From: Gracilaria domingensis
Taxonomy: Eukaryota > Rhodophyta > Florideophyceae > Gracilariales > Gracilariaceae
Assembly: GCA_022539475.1 (NCBI GenBank)
Contig: VCMS01000071.1
Coordinates: forward strand, 248,001-312,000
Direction of reading: 5' to 3'
DNA: 64,000 nucleotides
Shown here: piece by piece, positions 47,482 to 60,500 of the stretch
Numbering within the stretch: position 1 is the first letter of the stretch
How the letters are laid out: each line of letters opens with the position of its first letter
Notes under the pieces: generated by a model
Seen by the model: the letters and a program-made list of their open reading frames with translations, nothing else
Database searches by the model: none
What the model was told of the DNA's origin: nothing
Translations under genes and position numbers: made by a program

Positions 47482-50400
47482 ATGGGAGTCTCCAATGGAG
47501 AGGCGCCCGAGTCGAGGTCTACGGCGCCCGAGGCGTCACCGCCTCGCTCCCAGGTCAGAATCCTTTCGAGGAAACAGACCGACTTAGACGTGGACTCTAC
47601 CACCATTGGTGTGTTACGTCGCCCGTGGATACGGTTCAGGAACAACCGGATCCCGGATCGAGTCATGGTAATGGCCAAGCGAAACTACAAGATATTTGCT
47701 GACCTTGGCCTATCTACCCAGTATATGGTGCGTCATCTCTCTGTCTTAGATACAGGTTCTGGCCCCAACTCCATTGTGGAGTCGTTACTACCGCCGGAAG
47801 TCCCCTGTCGAATCCGCCATGGACCCTTCATGGACGTGGCAGATGCTAACAATAACCCGTTACAAACGGTCGGAATGGTTTCACTGATTGTCAGGATTGG
47901 TAACTGCATCGAGCAGGTAGAATTCATCGTCTGCAAGACGCTCGCTGCCCCTGTCATTCAAGGGTGTGACTTCTGCGACAGATATGTCGAAGCCCATACG
48001 ACCGCGTGCGCGTGAAGTGGAAATGGAAGATGGTTCGGTTGTACCGATTTTTCGTCGCTCATTACGCCGAGCGTCAGCTAAGCTGGTACCACTACCCGGT
48101 CCTCTACAGGATTCCTCACCTCCGAAGGAGTCGCCGAAGCTCCGCGTAGCGCGTCCAATTTCTATTCCGCCAGAATCCCAGGTTTGGGTTGATGTTACTG
48201 CCGCACCGCGTGGTTTGCGGCTTGTTCAACCATTGAACTCGTCATACGAGAAGCATCAGGTCGCGTTGGCGAGCGGAGTTGTTCAAATCAACAGCGAACA
48301 CCCCTTTCGGGTTCTGTTAGCCAACTTTGGCAAGAAACCCCAGTATCTGGTGAAGAACCAAGTAATTGGAACTGTACTACCGCACCCTACGGCGCTTATC
48401 CCTACAAAGGTAACTGCCGCCGAGATGCTCGGGATTGCTGAAGAACGCACTGGTGTGCTTCACCCTAAGGAGGGGGAGGGGGAACCGTCGCGCTCGTCTG
48501 CGCCGGACCCGTCTCAGACGGTTGAACAAACGAATGACTCGGAAGTTAGGACCGTTCCTACGAGTTATGACAAGATTGACCCTATCAAGGAGTTAGAAGA
48601 ATTGAATCTCGGTCATGTACCGGTTTCACACCGTGAGAAGTTGCGCAACATGTTGCGAGAGTTTACATCAATGTCGGATGGTTCCCTCGGAGAGGTTTCA
48701 ACTACGGAACACCGGATTGACCTCCTGCCGGAGACCAAGCCGATTGGTCAGCACCCTTACAGGGCAGGCCCGAAAGCACGGGAAGAGGAAGAGTTTCAGA
48801 TCAACAAAATGCTCCGCGCTGGCGTGATAGAACCGGCTCAGTCGCCGTGGGCATTTCCAGTTGTACTGGCTCCGAAACCCGATGGGGCCTGGCGCTTTTG
48901 TATCGACTATCGTCGCTTGAACGATGTCACCGTCAAAGACGTGTACCCCATACCTCGTATGGACGAGTATATCGACTCGCTTGGCGATGCTACTGTGTTC
49001 TCCACTTTGGATGCAAACTGGGGTTACTGGAAAGTACCAGTTAGACCGAAAGACCGTGACAAGACCGCGTTTACCTGTCATTCAAGACACTACCGCTTTA
49101 AGCGTATGCCGTTCGGGTTAACGAACGCCCCCGCTACGTTTCAGCGTGCTCTGGACATTTTGTTAGCTCGCTTCAAATGGCGGAGTTGCTTGGTATACCT
49201 CGATGACATCATCGTGTTTTCCAACAGTTTGGACGATCACCTCGAACATGTTCGGGAGATAATGACCGCTTTGCGAGATGCTGGAATTACTCTCAAATTG
49301 AGGAAGTGTGAGTTTTTCACTGACTGAGTGAAGTATCTGGGCCATTTCATACGTCCAGGACGGTTACTGATCGAGGAAGCTCGCGTAAAGTCCCTCAAAG
49401 AGGCGAAGCACCCCACTACACAGACAGAGCTACGCTCCTTTCTGGGGCTATGCAACGTTTATAGACGGTTCATTTCTCGCTTCGCGAAGATCGCGGGACC
49501 GCTCAACGAACTCCTGAAGAAGGGACAACCGCCCAAATTGGGACCACTTACCCCCACGCAAGTGGAGGCTTTCAACTCTCTTAAAGAGGCTGTTACCACG
49601 GCACCCGTGTTAGCGTTACCGAAGAACGGGTTGCCGTACACCGTGGATACGGATTCGAGCGATTACCAAATTGGCTGCGCTCTCTTTCACACTACACCCG
49701 AAGGGGAACGCAAACCAATTGGCTATTGGTCTCGTACGCTCAACGTGCACGAACGCAATTACTCGGTATCCGAGAAGGAGTGTCTCGCCATGGTATGGGC
49801 TTTGCAGACTCTACGACCATATCTTATGGGTGTGCACTTTACCGTCAATACGGATCATTCCGCATTGCGTTGGTTAATGTCAGTCACGGAGCCTTCCGGA
49901 CGCTTAATGCGTTGGCGTCTTCGGCTTGCCGAGTTTGACTACGAGGTCACCCTTAAGAAGAGTTGTTTGAACGCGCAAGAGGATGCTCTTTCACGTCTAG
50001 GAACGGAAGGTGAAGCTTTACCCGTCGATGACGAGGATGAAGATATCCCCTGTTTCCTCATGGAGGAGGGTGATGAAGACTACGACATCGTGTCGGACGA
50101 CATCTGTGATGATTTGCTCGTCGCAGACGGTGAAGACCCGGAATCCGGTACATTCGTCCCCATTACTCCAGAAGAGCTGGTGCGGGAACAGCAATCTGAC
50201 CCGTTCTGTACGAGGATACGCTCCCAAATTAATGGTGGTGCTAACATCCCGTTCGGGGTCAACACACAAGGTTACCTCGTCAGAGTGGTTCGTTCTACCC
50301 CACAGATTGTGGTTCCTCACTCCTTACAAACAAGGGTATTGCATCTCTCGCATCACACGCGGATGGCTTCCCATCCGGGTGCTAAGCGGTTATACACGAC

Positions 50401-51910
50401 ACTGCGTCGCGATTTCTACTGGCCCGCGTTAGCGTTGGACTGCTACACCACCGTGAAGGCGTGTACACATTGTGCTCGCGAGCGAGTTAAACAGCGTTGC
50501 CATGCGAAGAAACTAACGTTATTCCCTGCAAGGGTGCCGTTGGAGTTTATTGCCATCGACATACTCGGTGCATTCTTGCGCCTTTTCCGAGGTAATCGGT
50601 TCTTACTCGTTATTACGGACAGATTCTCAAAGTTATTCCGGACAGTTCCGTTGAAGAATATCACAGCGCGCACCGTTGCGGAGGCATTTGTTCGCCACTG
50701 GGTAATGGTCTACGGTCCGCCGGCTAACCTCCTTTCGAACCATGGGCCGCAGTTCACTGCGAAATTCTTCCAGGATACCTGCCGGATACTCGACGTGAAG
50801 AACCTCTTTACGACGACGTATGACCCCCAATTCAATGGGCAAGTCGAACGGTTTAATCGGACGATACTCTCCGCGTTCCGGTCCTATACTGTGGATCACC
50901 CAAAGACTTGGGAATTCTACACGGACACAGTGACTTACGCGTACAATACGCAGGTTCACAGGATAACTGGGTTGTGGCCGTTTGAGCTCTTGCTCTTACG
51001 GACACCGCCGCCAGTTGCGGTTGAACCCTGAGCTAAGCTAGATACGTTCCCGTCTGTACGGGATCATTACCTGCAATGGAAGCAGTGGTTGTCCGCAATG
51101 GTACCTGTCGCCAGGTCATCAATGGCGAAAGCACAACAGGCTTACAAGCGGAACTTTGACGCTCGGGTGCGGAGACCGCTACCGCCACTGAAGGCGGGAG
51201 ACCTAGCCTTTGTCAGGAAAGAATATTATAACCCTGAGAAGGAGATGCGTCACAAGCTTTCACCCATCGCCGATGGTCCATACCGCGTTACCAGCGTAAA
51301 TCAGGACACAGTCGTACTGGAAGTTGGTGACGCTCATGAGCGTTTTTCCCGCGATTGCGTGGTACAGGGACCGACCGTTCATACGGGAGTCGTTTCGAAT
51401 GCACAGCAGGAAGCAGGACAGGCAGAGAACCGAAAAACCTCGTCGCAGAACACTACATTCCCTGTGAGGCTTCGTCACCCAACACGGGGTCTCGCAGATA
51501 TACCGATTATAACCTCGCAAACCGAGATATCGGAACATACACCGCTGGTGAAAGCGAGTTTCATAGCGTCTATTACACCATCAACAGACGTGATGACTGC
51601 TCCCCATAGCGCTCCACCTAAGGATGGGGAGGGGGGATCACGCGGTGTCACGAAGAGTGGGTCACCGGTGTCTCTACCGTCGCAGTATCGTGGTTCATGG
51701 GAAAGTAGTGAAGAAGAGGCAGAGTCGCCTCAGGACACCGTCGAAGACGTAGTTGCTACGGACACCACTGTCAGTGGGAAGGATTACCCGCTGTCGCGTG
51801 TTGAATTCGCGAATGAAGCGCAGCAGTCTGCCGCTGTCGCGCAGCACTGTGCGGAGAATATACAACCTTCCACGAAGGATCACGACCTTTCAGAACGACA
51901 CCGCACATAA
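47482..51910 (+). mobile_element. Ty3/gypsy pol region
   Basis: Protease with LDTGSGPNSIV (about 47.5-48.0 kb), reverse transcriptase with FCIDYRRLND, TLDANWGYW and the YLDDIIVFS catalytic box (about 48.7-49.4 kb), RNase H (VDTDSSDYQIGCALF, about 49.6-50.0 kb), integrase zinc finger (H..H..C..C, about 50.3-50.5 kb) and catalytic core (about 50.5-51.0 kb), then the integrase C-terminal domain (KAGDLAFVRKEYY). A long Ser/Pro/Glu-rich tail continues to about 52.8 kb. Domain order and sequence place it in Ty3/gypsy (Metaviridae). Confidence 0.88.
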
Positions 51911-52849
51911 AGAACGGACTCGAGGTTGTCCCAGAATACTGGTGGTGCTCACCCACATGGGGAATTGTGGCAGGAACACGCGCCCACCGTCGCACGGACG
52001 CAGAACGCGGAGCATGCGCTCGTTCGAGAAGTTCCATCGGCAAGGCCGGAAGTTGATCAAGAACACTGGACTTTTCGGCAGAGAAAGGCTACAGCGAAGC
52101 TGGATACTGTATCACGGAGTATTCTGGATGCCCAGTGGCCGCAAACCGTCGCTGACGACCGCCGCACACCGCCTTCACAGGCGCGCACAAAGGAAGTCAC
52201 GGCAGATCCCGGTATCCTTGACACTGCAGAGCAGGAAGAAGAGAAGAAGCTCGCTGAAGTGGAGAACCAGTACCATGCTTCGGGTGATGGTGATATGCCG
52301 TTACATCCAGCCGTAGGGAAGTCGCAAGTCGCACGATATGACGTTTCACGAAGTCAGGACGGCGCACCGCTCGTCGGAGATACGGATTACACCCCTGATT
52401 TAGGGATGAAGCACACTGAAACCGCTGGCGCGCTTGTGCACCACAAATCACGTGGTGCGCAGCGCGCGCCACACAAGGGGCCAATCACAGCGCGTGGCAG
52501 TGCAACCACTGCGAAGCGTCGCGTGCCGTCACGTGAACCGGCACGTGCCGTGGTGAACAATCTGCCTCCCCGTCCGCCTTCACCGTCAGAACGGGAACTA
52601 CAACAGGAACTAGCCGTTCGCAGAGCCGCCAAAGCGGCGAAGCTGCTTGAAGAAGCCCGAAAACGGGAACCAAACACTCAGCAGAGGACAAGTCTACCGC
52701 CGAAGGCGTCAGGAGAAACTCACAGCACCGCTATTGACAATGATACGGCACTGCCGCGGCGCGCTGACGACCCGTCGCAGGAAGAGTTTGAGCACAGCGT
52801 ATACTCGGAAGAGTTCGTCGTAGACCACATTGTGTGAAACAGTTGGAAC

Positions 52850-52970
52850 CCGAAGGGGTATTTTCAGTACCAGGTACGCTGGTATGGCTATCCGCCGATG
52901 AGGGACTCGGACGAGCCCGTGGAGCACCTACCCCGATCGAAGATCGTGCAGTACCACCGTCTCACTAACA
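52850..52970 (+). mobile_element. Chromodomain-like end of the Ty3/gypsy integrase
   Basis: QVRWYGYPPM and EHLPRSKIVQYH resemble the aromatic cage and C-terminal helix of chromodomains found at the end of chromovirus integrases, which guide insertion to marked chromatin. The match is short and by eye. Confidence 0.5.
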
Positions 52971-53427
52971 CGCCGTTGCTGGCTAATTTACACCAGGCAA
53001 TGGTCCGTTAACACACGTCGCTGGAGACGGAGGCTTATCAGGTACCACGCACGGATGGTTCTACGAACCACAATCATCTCTCGAGAGAAGCTGTGACAAG
53101 CCCCAGAGAAGTACTGTACCGCTACTCGCGTGGTGAAGACACACCCTGGGAAGAGGAGAGTTGCAATTCGAACAGTTATGCCCTCAGGAAGAGGAGAAGT
53201 TAAAAATCACTCGTAAGAGGAAGAAGCACTCGTAAGAGAAAGATCACCCCGGAAGGGAGAATTTAAGAAGTATAAACCTTGGCAGAAGGTAAGAAGTCTT
53301 GAGATCAAGAGAAGTTCACAGTTTTATTGGTCATTGTTACTAGGTTGTGGCTCGCTAGTCGAGCACACAACGGCCAATTTATTGGGTATCAGCTAGAAAA
53401 GTATCCTTGGAGGGAAAGCTGCACGAG

Positions 53428-55552
53428 TTACTCGGATTTCTGCCCGTCCTCCGCGCTCGCAAGCTGCGCTACGAGTGCGTCGGGCATCTGCGAGACGTCG
53501 CCAGATGCCGCGTTGGAAAGACCAGCCTCGCTGAGGAACTCAGCAATCACGGCAGCCCGTGCTTCGCTGGAGAGTTCCGCGTTCGCAGCTTCATTCGGCG
53601 TAGCCGACGCCGCCATCGCAGGCGAAGCAACAGTCTTTGCTGGAGTTGAAGCCGCCATAGGCGAAGGCACCGGAGCTACTGCGAGCCCAGGAACCGCTTG
53701 AGGCGCAGAAGGAACATTCACCGGGCTCGGGAAGGCCGCGTTAGCACCCGCTTGGGGACCTGGCACTGCTGGAGCAGATGCTGTCCCCTCCACCGGAGCT
53801 GCCGCGAAGTCGTCGTCGCCATACTCGTCACTGTCATCGGGAGCGTCATCAACCATGATGTTCTGATCCCCAACAGGGTGGAAGAACTAATCAGTTATGA
53901 TGAAGCCCGTAGGGTGCCCCGGAGGGATGACTCGCTCGGCATTCCGAAGGAGCTCCGCCTCGGCGTTGGTAATCGGCACCCGTGTCCAGGGATCGCAATA
54001 GATGTAATCACCCGACAGTGGGGACCTGCGACCCGGAGACCGATCAATAGCGAGATCACCTTCGTCCCGCGTGCTTTGTGAAAGAGGAACCTGGCTCCAG
54101 TCGACTCCGTTAATCACTCGCAAGAGGCACATGACTTCCGAGAGGTTTCCATTACCGCCAAGCGAGATAGTGAGATCAAAGGTTTGGATGAGTTCCCACA
54201 AGCGCGGGGGAATGAACCGCAGTCGATACTGGTCATAAATCTCGTTAAGGAGATACACTGCTGTTCGCGCCGCCCACTCCGTGAGGACGACGCTCCACCA
54301 TCCCGTAAACGAGTTTGTCACGAGCCTACTACCAACATACGTGAGAAAAGGTCGGAGTTTTACATAACAGCCACGGCAGACCTCCACCGACGCCCACACG
54401 AAGGGGAGAGGAACATATCTCCCACGCATGTGGCGCGGACGAATCCGGTTTGACTCCGTGTTTTTATACGGGATAAGATAACCCCATCGAAAGCGGGCAC
54501 GTCGTTCGGGACGGATCATCGTTTGAAGGTAGTTGGACCGCGGCACGCGTGGGAGATATCTAAATTCAGCACGCAGGAGCGGACGGGTCCAGCACAGGAG
54601 ATTCTGGGAAACGGGGACGTTCTGGTAGCGCTCCACCACACGGGCGAGCCGGGCAAGATTCTTTTCATATTGGATTTCGCCGAGTGTTCGGAAGAAGGCC
54701 ACGTCAAAACGGAAGTTCACCGGAATCGGGCGCTCTGAGTAGGTTCAAAACATTCGCATGTGCGCTACGCGAACCATGGCCGCTCGAGCAGAGTTATGCG
54801 ACTGACCACGATGGTGGACGAGCGCGTTGGTAGGCACGGTAATCCGGTAATGCCAGTCGAACGTTACTGTCATCCAGACGTGCACGCTCGCTGGGAGGTG
54901 ACGACTGCCATCGGCATACGCCTCGACCAGGGAACGGTTGGTCACGCCTTGCGGATGAAACCACGGAGCCCGTAAGAACGGTGTGGGATTGCTGCGAGGG
55001 TCGACGTTGTCGAGGTCGTCATATGACGCCCACGCGCCCGCATGCGGGTTGACTACCGTGTGGACCGGGACAGCAGGAGCGATCCAGTTTCACTGCGGTA
55101 CGGACGCCGGGGGCCGAAGTTGACCACCCGTCTGGTGGAAGAGGCGCCGTGTGAAATCCCGGATTGACCGGTTGCGGAAACGGAACGCCAGCGGAAGACG
55201 GCTGTGAGAGAGGGACTCCAGAGGAAGAAGGGTGTACAGGCCCAGCGATACCACCAACGTATTGGCTCTGAGACCCGCCAGGCGTTTGGTTGCTACCCTG
55301 ATTCGGGTTCGGCATCGCAGGAAGCGCACGAAGAAAAGACGAAAGCGCTGGAAGCGAGAGAGAAGAGAGAGCGCGCCGAGGTATCGGAGGAGACACTACC
55401 GCAGTACGCGTGGAGAGGGGTTGACCGGAGGCGCCGTTAGAAGAGACCGGGGAGGCCGGATTGGAGAACGTCATGGCGTCGTGCTTAAACGCACTACAGA
55501 GGAGGAAAGCGAAACCGCTCGCGGAGTCTTCTCGCTCCCTAAGGAGGGACAA
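53428..55552 (-). mobile_element. Reverse-strand coding block inside the Ty3/gypsy element
   Basis: Between pol and the 3' LTR, about 2.1 kb is open mainly on the minus strand, opposite to gag-pol. It reads, from its 5' end, a Ser/Pro/Gly-rich part, a middle part rich in Arg, Trp and Tyr that looks folded (WWSVVLTEWAARTAVYLL, RLRFIPPRLWELIQTFDLT), and an Ala/Pro/Asp-rich end. It appears partly broken. Antisense frames in this position are known from some plant gypsy lineages; a captured host or virus gene is another option. No family was recognised. Confidence 0.6.
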
Positions 55553-55553
55553 A

Positions 55554-56364
55554 TGTAGTGCAACGCGATTGCGGGACTCTATCCCTGATGCGATTCATAA
55601 TATGCACGGCGATGCCGGGAGATGGTGGCACACAGCATGAATAACTGGTGAGATCGGCTCACTCTTGGGTATACTTAATATTAGAATTAGTTTTATGAGG
55701 TGCACGGCCTAGCCGGTGAGTCACACACGTGTGGGAGGTTTGCACCCATTCATTCGGGTATTTTAAGTAGATATTTGTAGCATATCTGCTGTACCACACT
55801 GACAGTGGGCCAACCTACTGCCCTACTTAGTAGGTTGAGCTGCACCCAGTGCTGGGGAAGTAAACGGAACAACCGAGTGTTCGGCTCTAACTTTCCACCC
55901 TGGGTGTGTAGTAAACTCCTTGCGGAGAGCTTGCACCTTGTGAAGGGATTGTTATCCGCCTCGCGGCATCTCTAACACCACTACCGCTATTGCATGTTTA
56001 TTTTGTGTGCGCGTTTGTTCGTTTTTGCCCTTGTCACACAGGTGCTGCTGCGCTGCATACCGGTGCCGACCGTTCTTGGCACGACCACCCGCGTGGCTCC
56101 TTACCGCTTCCGCGTGTCGTCGCCACTCTCGTGAGAGTATTCTACTCGCCACTGTGACGTCACTGCCGACAGTGTCGTTATCTCTACCGCTGGACGCGTC
56201 TTCTTTGTTTTTCGGTCTCTCCGTCGTCGGGAAGGGTTGACCCTGGAGTTACGCCCAGCCTAGCCGTGTCATCCCGTGAGGGCGCTATACTGCTGTGCAG
56301 CCCTATAAGAGGGAGGTCTGAACCGCCTTTGCGTGTCATTCTCATCGCTGAGTTTTGCACCACA
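55554..56364 (+). repeat. Ty3/gypsy 3' LTR
   Basis: Counterpart of 44139-44954, about 811 bp, beginning TGTAGTGCAACGCG and ending TTTTGCACCACA. Divergence from the 5' copy grows toward the middle and 3' parts. Confidence 0.85.
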
Positions 56365-56832
56365 GTGTTGCGCACATGTCAAAAACACAGCTTAAATAGC
56401 TGTTGGAAGTGACACTTAATCCAGAGCAACACGACGTAACAAACTGAGATCGTCTTTGGGCCGCGTTTTGGAGACGCGGAGGTTCGCTGAGACCGCAGGA
56501 AGGATGGAGGTGCAAAACAAAGCGAGCACAGCAGGCTGCCGCTGACATTGTATCATAGCGCAATGGTATTGGCTTGGCATGGTATGCCGTTGCTGCCAAA
56601 ACTCTGGCTAAAACAGATTATACAGTGAGACTTTTGGCGGTCCGAACAGCTATACCGTTGCCGATAGCGTTTCGTAGTCTGTAGAGCAAAACGCCCTGGA
56701 GAGGGATGCATCGAGGTGCTTTTCATAGTATACTCATCCGTTACCAATTTCGACACCTCATGTTATGAGAGGCTACTGTAGTGATGATCTTTTTTTGGGG
56801 TATGCCTGGAAAGGGTAGTGTTCCTGCACAGG
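56365..56832. other. Gap between two LTR elements
   Basis: About 470 bp with no gene and no recognised repeat; it separates the two Ty3/gypsy elements. Confidence 0.45.
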
Positions 56833-57531
56833 TGTGCTGAGTTAGCCCTATGCCGGGTGCGCCGTGGTAAGTCTGCCACGGTTTCACACGTGTTGGGTGT
56901 TGGCCGGCAGTGCCGGATACTTAGGTATTTTTAGCTGATATTTTCGAGTGCCCTATATAGGTGGCGGCACTTGCCGCCACTGTACGGGAAGTAAACCTCA
57001 AGGAGGCCTTTGGCTCTAGCTTCTTGCAGCGTGCGAACGGTTCTTCGTCCCTTACCGGGCTAAACCGCCGCATCTCCGGAGTTGCTATCCACCTATGTCT
57101 CCAAGGAGTACTAGATCGCCGTTACAGCATCTTTTTGTTGTTTATTTGTTAATATGTCCGTCATACGGCTCTTGTTTCTCTGCCCTGTTATACAGGTTTT
57201 GCCCACTAGTCTCGGGACTTATTCCCGTTTACCACGAGTCTGTGTTTCGCAGTGCGGCTCGTTTGCTGATCTTTTGCTGCCTTATACCGTTGGGTTGGAT
57301 ATCCCCACTCGCTGTGGCACACCGGAACATCCGGATACCTACGCCGATTCTTCCCCTTTACCTCCGACTGCACGCTCAGATCGGGGCCACCCGGACTTAC
57401 ACCCGGCATCGCGCGTGCCTATCGGAGGGTTGTACTGCTGCATCTACCTCTATAGAGAGCGGGTTTCTAACAACGTGTCGGTGCGCTTTCCGCGACGCGG
57501 GTCTTGTTTTTCCACTCGTGGGATTGCACCA
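56833..57531 (+). repeat. Presumed 5' LTR of the second Ty3/gypsy element
   Basis: The right end is fixed by the primer-binding site at 57537. The left end is a guess at a TGTGCTGAG start, since the partner LTR is not in the window. A CCTATATAGG motif near 56952 could be its TATA region. Confidence 0.45.
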
Positions 57532-60500
57532 TAAACTGGTCTCCCGACTTAGAATCGGCTTTATCTGCCAACATCTGTTGGAGTTGGTTCGTTTGTTTGA
57601 GGCCCAGATAGTTGGAAGTATCTGTTCATACGGTTCTTTCATTGTCCGTTTTCGGAAGTTGTTTGGGTTGCCAAATGGCCGACTGTGTCGATGAACGATG
57701 TCTTCCCTTCGCCGGAGTGGCGCTCCCCGTGCCGCTTCTGTGCCCGGTTCGTTCGGCTTGCCAGCAAGTCTGCCTCCGCTTCCGAAGGACAGGATCGAGT
57801 TCCGCGGTAATGGCGCTCCGAAACAGGCTTCCCGGGGTCTCCGTTCTGATAACGGGACCCCACCCACTCGTGAGCCAACTGAAACTGCACCTGTGGCTGA
57901 TTCCGCCGCAGCGGTTGACGTTACGTCGTCGCGGTCCGACAAGTACACCCTCCGTGAATTAGAGACTCAGGTTCGCATCCTGCAGAACTCCCATGTGGGC
58001 CTCATCCGGGATATTACGAAACTACGGCAACGGCTCGATGAAGCCGGTATCCGGGATGTTTCGAGCGACGTCCGTGTTTGACGGTCTGATGTCAACCAGA
58101 TCATAGAACACCGACAGGTGTCGACTGCCCTGCACGAGCAGACTTCCGCGAGCCTGGACCTCTTGGCTACCCGTCTGGAAACGATCGAACAAATCATTAT
58201 TTCTGATGCAGTTACGCCCACAGCCGCGGTTTCCGAAGGTTCTCGGCATTCGCACCGCTCCCGGGGTCGCCCGGCTAAGAAGAAGAAGGTTAAATTGGAG
58301 TCTGATTCATCTTCTTCGTTCTCTTGAGAAGAGAAACCAAAAATGTGGGATCTTCATGCCACTCATCGGACAGCGAGAACGATCGCTCTCGCCAGCGCGC
58401 TACCCACTCGCCGACGACTGAAGTAACGCAGAGCGTCACGCGCGGCCGTACCAAAGGACGGAGACACTTTGGATTGAAGGAATTGAAGCCGACGAATCTA
58501 CTGTATCGGAAGTTACTGTGGTACCGATATTATCGGCTTGAAGACACGAGGCCACAGAGATCCCCACGTGGGACTAGCAAAGTGCGAAATCATCTCCGAC
58601 AAATGGAGCTCGCGCTAAAGTCCCACAAGTTCTCGGGGGAAGATGCAATTCTTGTCTTGGAATTTCTTAGCCGCTTCGTGACGGAAGCCGATGTACTTCG
58701 GATGAGTGAGGCACAGGCCTACATTTCGTTGCCGTACTTTTTGAGGGGCGTAGCCGAAGACCAATTCAATTCGGTCCGTGGGTCCACTCGAGCCTCCGAA
58801 GGAAGAGTTACGTGCTGGCCTGAGGCCATACAATACCTCTTGAGGTCGTACGCTACGGGTAATGCAATACAAGGTGCTATACTCGTGCTGCGAGACACTA
58901 AGCAAAGAGCCGAAGAGTCGGAAGCTGTTTATTCTACCCGCCTCAACAAGGGTTTCCAAAGGAGTGGCAACGTGTTCTCCGCAGCTGCTGTGTACGATGT
59001 TTGTTGATGGCCTAAATCTTTCGATCAAGACGCTGGTTGCCCGTTATCGGGAGAACAAACGCCGGATTACCTATCTGAAACTCGTACAATTTGCCCAAGC
59101 TGAGGGAGATGCAGCTCGAGCACACTCTGATGTAAAGACGCGCACGCGCCGCCTCCTTCATGTAGAAGGCCGGGACTCTTCTTTGCCTCTTTCGCGAGAT
59201 TCGATTTAAGGAGGTAATGATAACTTACACCTGTTACAAGACGATAGTTCAATGCCGACTTCGGAATTGCCGTCAAAGACAGAGCAGTCTACAGTGGACA
59301 CAGACCTCGCTCTGTACGCCGGTCAGCAGGTTCCGGTTTTGCATGTGCCACACGCAGGTGGATATTGCAACCAACGCCCTGGATGGAGGGACCTGTATCC
59401 TCCTCGATAGGAGCGCGGGCTGCCCAAGGGGGATCTTCTTCGTCACCTTATTTGCCACACCTGTTACAGGCATGGACCCATCGCTCCGAATTGTTTGATG
59501 CCCATACGGGATATGGCAAAAATCGTGTCCCAGTACGAGTCGTTGATGGCCGCCGAACAGAGACGTGTTCCCGACAAATCGTACCTTCGTGCGAAGGAGG
59601 AGACTCAGCCTGGAAGCCAGGAAACGGTGCCATCGAATGGTTGATCTGTAACCGCTCCTGCGGAATCGCAACCTCCGCAGATTGGCAGCGAAGCTCAGAA
59701 AAACTGAGCATGGGAGCCTCCAGCAACGGAGAGGAGCCCCCAGTGACGGGGTCTAGTGCGCATGAATCTGAGAGGCCTCGCTCCCCGGTCACAATCCTTT
59801 CGAGGAGGATGGCCACTACGGACGTGAACTCCGAGCACCTTGGTGTCTTGCGTCGCCCGTGGATACGGTTTAAGAACAGCCCGTCCCCGGATAGATTCCT
59901 AGTCATGGCGAAACGTAACTACAAAGTTTACGCCGACCTAGGGATTTCCGACAAGTATATATGGTTCGGCAGTTTGCCGCTCTCGATACAGGAGCTGGGC
60001 CAAACGTTTTGGTTGAGGCTATGATTCCGCCGCACTCGCATTCTCGCGCTCGTGCTGCGCCCCATATTGATATCGCAGATGCAAATAATCGGCCACTCTC
60101 GACAGTGGGAGTGATAGACCTGCTTGTCAGGCTTGGCCGTTACGTGATGAAGCTCGATTTCTTGGTTTGCAAGCAGCTCGCTGCGCCGGTTATACTCGGA
60201 TGTGACTTCTGTACCCGCTTCGTCGAATCAATTCGACCGCAAGGAAGAACCATCGAAATGGAAGATGGGACCACTGTGCAGATCGTTCGGCATCCCTTTT
60301 GACCGGCTTTGAAGAAGCAGGTTCCCTTGCCTGCTTCGCAAGAGCCTGCATCTGATGAACGGAAGTCTACGAAGCTCCGAGTCGCTCGGTCTATTCGCAT
60401 TCTGCCTGAATCGCAGGTCTGGGTTACTGTAACATCTCCACAATGTGGCTTACAAACGGTGCAACCGTTGCCTGCATTACAGGAGCAGCATCAGCTCGCC

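Larger units (their letters stand above)
44139..56364 (+). mobile_element. Ty3/gypsy chromovirus fossil with reverse-strand insert region
   Basis: A 12.2 kb element with LTRs at 44139-44954 and 55554-56364, a primer-binding site, gag, a pol region in gypsy order (protease, reverse transcriptase, RNase H, integrase), a chromodomain-like end near 52.85-52.97 kb, and a 2.1 kb block open on the opposite strand before the 3' LTR. A purine tract AAGGAGGGACAAA precedes the 3' LTR. The LTRs differ at about 18 of the first 215 positions by eye and no target duplication was found, so it is old or recombinant. It is broken, with about four breaks outside gag. Confidence 0.9.
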
